Part shown: positions 1 through 6,536 of the stretch, piece by piece
Layout of the letters: each line of letters opens with the position of its first letter
Position numbering within the stretch: the stretch's first letter is position 1
Assembly: GCA_964560135.1 (NCBI GenBank)
Contig: CAZLKN010000079.1
Coordinates: forward strand, 1-11,411
DNA: 11,411 nucleotides
Direction of reading: 5' to 3'
Origin: CAZLKN01 sp964560135
GTDB lineage: Bacteria; Actinomycetota; JAICYB01
Translations under genes and position numbers: made by a program
Notes under the pieces: model-generated
The model's input: the letters and a program-made list of their open reading frames with translations, nothing else
Told to the model about the DNA's origin: nothing
The model's database searches: none

Positions 1-531
1 CTCGGCGGTCTCGACATCCTCCACGCGAACGCCGCGATCCAGATCATGGGGTCGCTCGACGAGACGAGCGAGCAGGACTGGGACGCCCTCCACCGCGTGA
101 ACCTCCGAGGTGTCTACCTGGGTATCAAGGAGGTCCTCCCGAGGATGCGCGAACGGGGCGGGGGTTCGATCGTCATCACGTCCTCGTTGCTCGGCATCGT
201 CGGCGATCCGGACATGCCCGCCTACGGGGCGATGAAGGGTGGCCTGCGTGCGCTGTGCCGCGCGATCGCCACGGCGCACGGTCCGGAGAACATCCGCTGC
301 AACACGATCTGCCCGGGGGACGTGGAGACCCCGATGGTCGAGGACTTCTTCGCGCACCAACCCGATCCGGAGGCGGCACGCCGCGAGGTGACCGAGCGCT
401 ACCCGCTACGCCGGTTCGCCTCCCCCGAGGACGTCGCGAACGTCGCGCTGTTCCTCGCGTCCGATGATGCGAGCTACGTGAACGGGATCGACATCCCCGT
501 CGACGGTGGGCTCCTCGCACGGATCTACTGA
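1..531 (+). CDS. SDR-family NAD(P)-dependent oxidoreductase, 5' truncated by the window edge
   Basis: The frame is open from base 1, so the first ATG (46) is internal and the true start lies upstream. The visible 176 residues cover the SDR core after the Gly-rich nucleotide-binding loop, which is off the window. LDILHANAAI (residues 4-13) matches the NNAG structural motif. ITSS (Ser at bases 181-186) and YGAMK (Tyr 223-225, Lys 235-237) supply the catalytic Ser and YxxxK. NTICPGDVETPM is the post-catalytic PG motif, and the protein ends with the usual SYVNGIDIPVDGG segment. The family oxidises or reduces alcohols in the cytoplasm. A dehydratase starts 25 bp downstream on the same strand, so the two are probably cotranscribed. 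With a lactonase and a GH78 enzyme nearby, an aldose 1-dehydrogenase role is attractive but inferred. The family is certain; the substrate is not visible. Confidence 0.93.
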   Translation, partial: LGGLDILHANAAIQIMGSLDETSEQDWDALHRVNLRGVYLGIKEVLPRMRERGGGSIVITSSLLGIVGDPDMPAYGAMKGGLRALCRAIATAHGPENIRCNTICPGDVETPMVEDFFAHQPDPEAARREVTERYPLRRFASPEDVANVALFLASDDASYVNGIDIPVDGGLLARIY

Positions 532-543
532 CAGGGAACGACC

Positions 544-554
544 GGGAAGGGGAG
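544..554 (+). promoter_or_regulatory. Ribosome binding site that sets the dehydratase start
   Basis: The purine run GGGAAGGGGAG lies just before the ATG at 557, with the AAGG core six bases upstream. It favours this ATG over an in-frame upstream ATG at 506, which lies inside the SDR gene and adds 17 residues of unlikely sequence. Confidence 0.7.
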
Positions 555-556
555 CG

Positions 557-2272
557 ATGGGTGTCACGCGGTCCGATGGACGGGATCTGCCGAGCCGAGC
601 GCTGTACGAGGGGCGCGGTCGCGCGGCCGCGCGTGCCTACATGTACGGTGCCGGGTTCTCGCGGGAGGATCTGCGCAAGCCGATCGTCGGCGTGGCGCAC
701 GCGTGGGTCGAGACGATGCCCTGCAACCTCACCCACCGCAGCCTGGCGGAAGAGGTCAAGATCGGCGTGCACACCGGCGGGGGAACGCCGATGGAGTGCA
801 ACACGATCGCGATCTCCGACGGTGTCGTCATGGGCACCGAGGGGATGAAGGCGTCGTTGGTGAGCCGCGAGGTGATCGCCGACTCGGTCGAGCTCATCGC
901 GCGAGGTCACATGTTCGACGCGCTCGTGTGCATCGTCGGGTGCGACAAGACCGTGCCGGCTGCGGCGATGGCGCTCGCCCGGCTGGATCGACCGGGGGTG
1001 ATCCTCCACAGCGGGACGATCCAACCGGGTCGTTTCCGCGGTCGCGACATCGTCATGGGAGAGGTGTTCGAAGCGATCGGCGCCGTCGCCGCCGGACTCC
1101 TGTCCGAGGACGACCTCGCGGAGATGGAGCGCGTCGGCTGCCCGGGTGCGGGGACCTGCGGGGGTCAGTTCACTTCGAACACCATGTCGATGGTGATGGA
1201 GGTCCTCGGGCTATCGCCCGTCGGCTTCAACTCGATCCCCGCGACCCACAGCACCAAGGGACCTGAGGCACGCCGCGCGGGGCAGCTGATCATGGACGTC
1301 CTCGCGGCTGACGTGCGGCCGAGTGGGGTCCTCAGCCGTCGGTCCTTCGAGAACGCGACCGCCGCGGTCGCGGCCAGCGGTGGCTCGACGAACGCCGTTC
1401 TGCACCTGCTCGCCCTCGCTGACGAGGTCGGCGTCGCCTTCGACCTGGGAGACATCGACCGGATCAGCCGGGCGACCCCGATCCTCTGTGACATCGTCCC
1501 CGGCGGGCGCTACGTGGCCGTAGATCTCCACGCCGCCGGTGGGATCGCCGTTCTTACCAGGCGCCTGATCGAGGGCGGATTCGTCGACGGATCGACGCCG
1601 ACCGTGACCGGACGGACCCTCGGCGAGGAGGTCGCAGACGTCGACGAGACGCCCGGTCAGGAGGTGGTGCGCCCGCTCGAACGTCCCCTGCGCGGGGAGG
1701 GGGGGCTCGTGGTGCTGCGCGGCAACCTGGCTCCCGACGGAGCCGTGGTCAAGGTCACCGCGGGTGTGCCGACCCACCACCGCGGTCCGGCGCGCGTGTT
1801 CGATCGTGAGGAGGACGCGTACGACGCCGTGATCGACGGCCGCATCGACCCCGGCGACGTGGTCGTCATCCGTTACGAGGGTCCCAGAGGTGGGCCGGGG
1901 ATGCGCGAGATGCTCACGGTCACCGCGGCGATCGTGGGGGAGGATCTGGGCGGATCGGTCGCCCTGGTCACCGACGGTCGATTCAGCGGGGCGACGCGCG
2001 GACTGATGATCGGGCACGTGGCGCCGGAGGCGGCGGTCGGCGGGCCGCTGGCTGCGGTCCGGGAGGGGGATGTGATCACCATCGACGTCGGGAGCCGCTC
2101 CATCGAGATGGATGGGGTCGATGTCGCCGAGCGCCTCACCGGTTGGGCGGCTCCGCAGCCCCGGTACCCGACCGGTGTGTTCGCGAAGTACGCCGCGCAC
2201 GTGGGCTCGGCGAGCCGGGGCGCGACCACGGCGAGGCCGCGGGTCTCAGCCACCGAACCGAGCGGGGGCTAG
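557..2272 (+). CDS. IlvD/Edd-family dehydratase (dihydroxy-acid dehydratase-like, 571 aa)
   Basis: The family removes water from 2,3-dihydroxy acids using a buried Fe-S cluster. Members are IlvD (branched-chain amino acid synthesis), Edd and the aldonate dehydratases (sugar acid to 2-keto-3-deoxy acid). Three candidate cluster cysteines are visible: C56 (MPCN), C129 (GCDK) and C201 (GAGTCGGQFTSNTM). Other landmarks are ECNTIAISDG near residue 81, SRRSFENA, ASGGSTNAVLHLLA, VVVIRYEGPRGGPGMREML, and TDGRFSG with S477, the presumed catalytic base. Length is that of the short DHAD type. Overall it resembles DHAD more than Edd, but conserved blocks carry changes: GCDKTVPAA instead of GCDKxxPG, and PATHSTK where DHADs differ. 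It could be a housekeeping ilvD, or a paralogue used on a sugar acid, as the SDR and lactonase neighbours suggest. Its last 27 bases overlap the opposing lactonase gene. Confidence 0.93.
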   Translation: MGVTRSDGRDLPSRALYEGRGRAAARAYMYGAGFSREDLRKPIVGVAHAWVETMPCNLTHRSLAEEVKIGVHTGGGTPMECNTIAISDGVVMGTEGMKASLVSREVIADSVELIARGHMFDALVCIVGCDKTVPAAAMALARLDRPGVILHSGTIQPGRFRGRDIVMGEVFEAIGAVAAGLLSEDDLAEMERVGCPGAGTCGGQFTSNTMSMVMEVLGLSPVGFNSIPATHSTKGPEARRAGQLIMDVLAADVRPSGVLSRRSFENATAAVAASGGSTNAVLHLLALADEVGVAFDLGDIDRISRATPILCDIVPGGRYVAVDLHAAGGIAVLTRRLIEGGFVDGSTPTVTGRTLGEEVADVDETPGQEVVRPLERPLRGEGGLVVLRGNLAPDGAVVKVTAGVPTHHRGPARVFDREEDAYDAVIDGRIDPGDVVVIRYEGPRGGPGMREMLTVTAAIVGEDLGGSVALVTDGRFSGATRGLMIGHVAPEAAVGGPLAAVREGDVITIDVGSRSIEMDGVDVAERLTGWAAPQPRYPTGVFAKYAAHVGSASRGATTARPRVSATEPSGG

Positions 2273-3136
2273 CCCCTCGACGTCGGGACGCACGGCGAAG
2301 ATCGCTCCGGCGTTGGTCTGCCCCCGGCGCTCTTCCGGGTCCAGCCCGGCTGCCGCGGAGGTGATGTACAGCGTCCCGAGATCGCCGTCGCCGAAGGCGC
2401 AGCTCGTGATCTGGGCCGTCGGGAGCTCGACGACGGTGTCGAGTCGGCCATCGGGCGTGTAGCGTCGGACCGACCAACCGTCCCAGATGGCGACCCAGAG
2501 GCAGCCGGTCGCGTCGATGGTCATCCCGTCCGGCAAGCCCGCGTCCGCGGGGATGTCGATCAGACGTCGACGGTCGCTGATCTTGCCTGCGTCGGGATCG
2601 AAGGAGAACGCGTCGACACCGTGCGCGAGGCTGTCGATGAAGTACATCGTTCGGTCGTCGCGGGACCAGCAGAGGCCGTTGGAGACGGACACGTCCTCGA
2701 TCATCCGGGCCACGTCCCCGCTCGGATCGAGCCGGTACAGGCTGCCGGCGCCACGACGCATGTCTGTCGCCATCGTTCCCGCCCAGAAGCGGCCGGAGCG
2801 GTCGCAGGCGCCGTCGTTCATGCGGTTGTCCGGTCGGTCCGCCTCCACCTCCCAACGGACCTCGAGCTCACCCGTCTCGTCGTCCAGGACCCCGAAGCCG
2901 TCACGCAGGGCGAGTACGAGACCGTCGTGCTCACGCAGCGCGAGTGCTCCGACCGGTTGCCCGACGTCCGTCGAGGTCACCGCGTCGGCGTCGGCCCGCC
3001 AACGGTGCACGTGCCGGCGCGGGATGTCCACCCAGAGCAGCTCCTGCCGTGCTACGTCCCAGACCGGGCTCTCACCGGTCTCGGCGGAGGTGTCCACCGC
3101 CACCTCGACCATCGACGAGCCGATCACGCGGGTCAC
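2246..3136 (-). CDS. SMP-30/gluconolactonase/regucalcin-family lactonase (296 aa)
   Basis: This is a six-bladed beta-propeller of the SMP-30 family, whose members hydrolyse aldonolactones with a divalent metal. Numbered from the GTG at 3136, the expected metal ligands are E22 (TGESPVWD), N153 (VSNGLCWS) and D203 (LPDGMTID). R105 and N107 lie in NRMNDG, the substrate-binding site, followed by the family block GRFWAGTM. There is no signal peptide, so it is cytoplasmic. GTG at 3136 overlaps the TGA stop of the GH78 gene as GTGA, typical of translational coupling. ATG at 3112 (eight residues shorter) is the alternative; neither has a strong ribosome binding site. It is the last gene of the minus-strand operon and collides with the dehydratase 3' end. 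Inferred role: opening the lactone made by a sugar 1-dehydrogenase. The long open frame continuing upstream to 3844 is antisense-phase read-through of the GH78 gene, not part of this protein. Confidence 0.92.
   Translation of the reverse strand: MTRVIGSSMVEVAVDTSAETGESPVWDVARQELLWVDIPRRHVHRWRADADAVTSTDVGQPVGALALREHDGLVLALRDGFGVLDDETGELEVRWEVEADRPDNRMNDGACDRSGRFWAGTMATDMRRGAGSLYRLDPSGDVARMIEDVSVSNGLCWSRDDRTMYFIDSLAHGVDAFSFDPDAGKISDRRRLIDIPADAGLPDGMTIDATGCLWVAIWDGWSVRRYTPDGRLDTVVELPTAQITSCAFGDGDLGTLYITSAAAGLDPEERRGQTNAGAIFAVRPDVEGLAPARFGG
2265..2276. terminator. Palindrome at the convergent gene junction, possible bidirectional terminator
   Basis: GGGGCTAGCCCC is a perfect 12-base palindrome that contains the dehydratase stop codon TAG. 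Flanking CGAG (2259-2262) and CTCG (2276-2279) could extend an RNA stem, though they compete with the inner pairs. It sits where two operons meet tail to tail. There is no T-run on either side, so termination is inferred. Confidence 0.3.
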
Positions 3137-5532
3137 GGGGTCACCGCCGTGAACGGGAGGCGGACACGACCGGCCGTCACTTCCTCGCCGTCGATCGCGA
3201 CCGTGATCCCCGGGGGCACCTCGAGGTCGGTGCCGCCCGGGTCGATGGCGACCGCCAACCACCCGTGAGGCGTGGGGACGCGACCCGAGAGGCGGCTCAG
3301 TGGGCCCGGGTACGGGTCGACGACCGCGCGCTCGAATCCGGGGGTCGCCGGGCGCACCCCGAGGACGTAGCTCGTCAGGTCGTAGGTCGGACTCGCCGCC
3401 CAGCCGTGGCACCGGCTCGCCCGACCCGGCTCCGCATCCCAGAACTCCTGGAAGGTCCCGGCCCGTTCGATCCCCGTCCAGCCGAGGAGGTTGGTCAGGA
3501 TGAGGTCGCGGCGGCCGTGGCGGAACCACGCCTCGTGGAGGAAACGGCAGAACCACGGCTGCGCGGCGACGACGTCGCACTCCTCGTCGAAGCGGTCCGG
3601 CCGCTCGAACTGGAAGGTGGGGATCTCGGTCACGTCCGCGACGGTCGCCGGGGTGTGCGTCACGACGAGGCGCCCGCCGAGCCCAGAACGCGTCGGGTCG
3701 ACGATGCGCTCGATCACGCCGGTCACCCGCTCTCGCGGCACGATCCCGGCGAGGAGGGCCGCACCGTTCGTGTGCTGGCTGATGCGACGACTGCGGCCGC
3801 CATCGCCGATCGCGTCGACGTACACGTGGCGATCGGCGTCCCACAGTTCCTCGAACGATGCCGCCGTCCTCGCGATGAGGTCGGAGACGTCTGCGGCGCC
3901 CGGCAGCCCGGCGTACGCCTCGAGCGCGGCCGCGTAGAGCGCGTCGTGTGCCCCGGTGACCACGTCACGGTCGAGCTGTGCCCAGTCGAGGAACAGCCAG
4001 CCGGCGAAGTTCTCCAGCAGGCCGCTCGGACCACGCTGCTCCTCGTAGCGTTCGATGATCCCGTCGGCGATGTGGAGGTGCTCACCGACGAACTCGTCGT
4101 CACCCGAGTAGCGCCAGTACGCGGCGAGGCTCCGGATCCAGTGCAGGCTGTACTCGGGCATCGTGAACCCGACGTGGGAGAAGTCGCAGGCAGCCGCACC
4201 CGTCAGGAGACCGCTCGGCAGGCGGCTCCTCGTGACGAGGTCGAGATGGTGCCGGACGAGCCGCCGGTCGGGGTTCGTGACGAGCGAGACCAGGATCTGG
4301 GGGTAGGCGTCGGAGACCCACGCGCGCTGCTCGCGTCCGGGACAGTCCAGGAACGCGTCGGTCGAGCACACCTCGACCGTCCGGACCCCCGCGTGCCACA
4401 GTTGCGCGTAGCGGTCGTCATCACAGTCGAAGGCGGCGCCCCCGGGGCGTGGGTACCGCGACTCCTCGAACCCGACCGTCACCTCCACGTCTGGTGGATG
4501 GTGGACAGCGAGGTAGCGGATGCCGACGGGATCGAAGAAGACGACCTCGTCGCCGTTGTCGCCCGACACGTACCGGCCCGCCCAGTCGCGGGGGCGGGTC
4601 TCGGGCAGCCCGTCCTCGCGGAGGTCCTCGCCCCCGACGACGTCGACGACCCGCCCCTCGACGCCGTCCGAGGCGCCCGGTACCCGGAGGTGCACGTGGC
4701 CGATCGAGACGCCTCCGAGGTCCCAGACGGTGACCCGACGATCCCCGCCCGCGTCCCGACGGACCGTTCGCCACGTCTCCAGGGGATCCGTTCGCATCTC
4801 CGCCGTCACGTTCGCGTCCCGTTCGAGCACGTGGGCCGTCAGGAAGGTGGAGGTGAGATGTGGGATCGGACGGGCACGGGGGCTCATGTAGGGGGCAGCG
4901 GGGGGGCGGTCGAGCACCGCGCCGTGGCCGCGCCCGCTCAGGAGCACCGCGGACGGCCAGCGATCGTCGCTGACGGTCGGGTCGTGGAGGCCGTGGGGTG
5001 CGCGGCGTCCGTCGATGATCTCTTGGGGGAACGCGTGCTTGTTGCCGGTCCCGGTGGCGGTGTGCGCGGCCGGTGGCGCGTGCCACGTTCCGTCGGTCAG
5101 GATGTCGGTCGGTGATCCGGGGGCGGTCTCGAGGCAGAACGAGCCACGCCCCAGCGTGCCGAGCGGGGCCGCAGGCACCCACCACGGCCCTGCGGAGCCG
5201 TAGTAGCGGCAGAGTGCCACGATCACGTTCGCTCCGGTGTGGACGTGCGGAGCCAGGTCGTAGGTGTCCCAGCCGAGGTTCTCTGGCTCGCTCCGGACGG
5301 GTCCGCGACCGACGAGCTCACCGTTCACGTGCAGGACGTACCGCGCGTCGCACGTGACCCGGACGGGCAGGGATCCGGGCTCGGCGGCGAGGTCGAAGCG
5401 CCTGCGCAGATGGGTGAAGTGATCCGCCGTCGGGGTGCGGTGCCACCAGTAGGCCACCTCCGGCTCGTGGTCCCAGATCCAGCGTCCTCGCCACGTGGAG
5501 GCCCAGTCAGGAGCGTCTCCGGTCACCGCCAT
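3133..5532 (-). CDS. GH78-type alpha-L-rhamnosidase (799 aa, cytoplasmic)
   Basis: GH78 enzymes release terminal alpha-L-rhamnose from glycosides and oligosaccharides by an inverting mechanism. The N-terminal beta-sandwich (about residues 10-125) carries RGRWIWD, VTCDARYVLHVNGELVGRG and GWDTYDL. A jelly-roll region follows, then the (alpha/alpha)6 barrel from about 370. The barrel has the hallmark DAFLDCPGREQRAW (D396, with E401 the likely general acid), SQHTNGAAL, and TFQEFWD...CHGWAASPTY (E696 the likely base, H709). The C-terminal beta domain contains SGRVPTPHGWLAVAI. No signal peptide or membrane segment is present. The chosen ATG at 5532 shares one base with the upstream stop (TGATG); the frame is open 47 codons further, but that stretch lies inside the cyclase gene and reads as shadow sequence. 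It is the third gene of the operon. Rhamnose specificity is a family expectation; some GH78-like clades are untested. Confidence 0.92.
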   Translation of the reverse strand: MAVTGDAPDWASTWRGRWIWDHEPEVAYWWHRTPTADHFTHLRRRFDLAAEPGSLPVRVTCDARYVLHVNGELVGRGPVRSEPENLGWDTYDLAPHVHTGANVIVALCRYYGSAGPWWVPAAPLGTLGRGSFCLETAPGSPTDILTDGTWHAPPAAHTATGTGNKHAFPQEIIDGRRAPHGLHDPTVSDDRWPSAVLLSGRGHGAVLDRPPAAPYMSPRARPIPHLTSTFLTAHVLERDANVTAEMRTDPLETWRTVRRDAGGDRRVTVWDLGGVSIGHVHLRVPGASDGVEGRVVDVVGGEDLREDGLPETRPRDWAGRYVSGDNGDEVVFFDPVGIRYLAVHHPPDVEVTVGFEESRYPRPGGAAFDCDDDRYAQLWHAGVRTVEVCSTDAFLDCPGREQRAWVSDAYPQILVSLVTNPDRRLVRHHLDLVTRSRLPSGLLTGAAACDFSHVGFTMPEYSLHWIRSLAAYWRYSGDDEFVGEHLHIADGIIERYEEQRGPSGLLENFAGWLFLDWAQLDRDVVTGAHDALYAAALEAYAGLPGAADVSDLIARTAASFEELWDADRHVYVDAIGDGGRSRRISQHTNGAALLAGIVPRERVTGVIERIVDPTRSGLGGRLVVTHTPATVADVTEIPTFQFERPDRFDEECDVVAAQPWFCRFLHEAWFRHGRRDLILTNLLGWTGIERAGTFQEFWDAEPGRASRCHGWAASPTYDLTSYVLGVRPATPGFERAVVDPYPGPLSRLSGRVPTPHGWLAVAIDPGGTDLEVPPGITVAIDGEEVTAGRVRLPFTAVTP

Positions 5533-6524
5533 CAGAAGACCGCCAGCGGGTTCACCGGTGAGCCGGTCGCACCGGGTATGGCGAGCGGGACCGCGACGAA
5601 CAAGAACTCGTAGCGCCGGTGCTCCCGGCACGTACGAGCGAGCTCCTCGACCCGGCAGTGGTCGAGGAGGCACAGCCCGATCGCGGGGATGGCGATCTGG
5701 TGGAAGGGGAGGGGGAACCTCGTCGATGGTGGTGTGCCCCCGTCGAGCTCCGACTCGGCGATCCGGCCGAGGATCAGGGCTCCGAGGGTGGTGATGTGGT
5801 CGGGAGCGTCCCCCGTGTAGACGGCGACCTGCCGGTCATGCATCCACTCGGCGGCCCCGGGTCCCGGACCGGCGACCAACGGGCTCGGTCCACGGGCTGT
5901 CGCGTACGCCTCCGCGCCGGTCCGAACCACGACGGCGTCCCCGGCGCCGACCTGGACGTCGGCGTGGCTCTCGGCCTCCTCGAGGTCGCCGGGCGCCACC
6001 TCGACGCCGGGTTCGAACCAGTCGGTGCCGACAGCTGCGGGGAGATCGAGGAGGACGCCCCGTGTCAGGATCCCGTGACGCTGCGCGTAGATCGACCCGA
6101 ACGCGACCCCGTCATCGCTCGCCGCCTCCGTGAAGGCCCGGCCACCGTACGAGCGACCGTCGTGACTACCGATGTGCGCGAGCGCGTCGAGGTGCGTCAC
6201 GCCCTGCTGGTGCGTCTCGAGGCGAAGTGCGTCGGCGGCGACCGGCGGGACCCCGAGTCGTTCGTCCGGGGTGGGGCTGACCATCATGGTGTGGTCCATG
6301 TCGACCCGGTTGGTCGGCGTGGGGTCCGGATCCAGGGGGTGGGAGAGGGACAAGACCTCGCCCGTTCGGACGAGCCGCGCGGCCTGGACCCGCTTCTCCT
6401 CGGTGATGTAGTTCAGTGTCCCGAGCTCGTCGTCGGGGCCCCAGCGGCCGGTGTTGTCCACCCGCTCGAACACCGCCTGCACCTCCTCCTCGGCGCGGGG
6501 TGGCGTGGCGTGCTCCGCGGGCAT
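5532..6524 (-). CDS. Cyclase-family metal-dependent hydrolase (kynurenine formamidase-like fold, 330 aa)
   Basis: The protein belongs to the long form of the cyclase family (PF04199-type). Its opening WGPDDELGTLNYIT and TGEVLSLSHPLD (residues 28-65) are typical. The metal site is visible as THQQGVTHLDALAH, with H111, D113 and H117 as likely ligands and H105 nearby. Relatives are metal-dependent hydrolases acting on amides, esters or lactones; characterised members include kynurenine formamidase and isatin hydrolase. Nothing here identifies the substrate. The start chosen is ATG 6524, preceded at five bases by AAGGGAG; a GTG at 6539 overlaps the preceding stop and is the alternative, adding five residues. 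It is the second gene of the operon: 11 bp after the alpha/beta hydrolase, with its TGA sharing one base with the GH78 ATG. By position it may process an aglycone or lactone released from the same glycoside (inference). Confidence 0.88.
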   Translation of the reverse strand: MPAEHATPPRAEEEVQAVFERVDNTGRWGPDDELGTLNYITEEKRVQAARLVRTGEVLSLSHPLDPDPTPTNRVDMDHTMMVSPTPDERLGVPPVAADALRLETHQQGVTHLDALAHIGSHDGRSYGGRAFTEAASDDGVAFGSIYAQRHGILTRGVLLDLPAAVGTDWFEPGVEVAPGDLEEAESHADVQVGAGDAVVVRTGAEAYATARGPSPLVAGPGPGAAEWMHDRQVAVYTGDAPDHITTLGALILGRIAESELDGGTPPSTRFPLPFHQIAIPAIGLCLLDHCRVEELARTCREHRRYEFLFVAVPLAIPGATGSPVNPLAVF

Positions 6525-6529
6525 CGCGT

Positions 6530-6536
6530 CTCCCTT
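6530..6536 (-). promoter_or_regulatory. Ribosome binding site that sets the cyclase start
   Basis: On the minus strand AAGGGAG lies five bases before ATG 6524. Its first base is the last base of the upstream TGA stop, so ribosomes finishing the hydrolase would end on this site. It supports ATG 6524 over GTG 6539, which would lie upstream of the site. Confidence 0.65.

Noticed and set aside
506..556. An earlier in-frame ATG for the dehydratase
   Set aside because: It lies inside the SDR gene, the extra 17 residues look unlike a DHAD N-terminus, and the strong ribosome binding site serves ATG 557.
176..2200. Long minus-strand frames opposite the SDR and dehydratase genes (176-1024 and 1211-2200)
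   Set aside because: Their composition (Arg/His/Asp/Pro-rich, no hydrophobic core pattern) is that of shadow frames; the plus-strand genes carry diagnostic motifs.
3137..3844. N-terminal extension of the lactonase (a 532-codon open frame), suggesting a GH78-lactonase fusion
   Set aside because: The extension overlaps the GH78 gene in a different frame on the same strand and reads as Arg/Pro-rich shadow. The SMP-30 domain is complete from the GTG at 3136.
2944..5115. A 723-codon plus-strand open frame antisense to the GH78 gene
   Set aside because: It is Arg/Asp/Val-rich, matches no family, and mirrors the codon phase of a gene with clear GH78 motifs. Long antisense frames are normal at this GC content.
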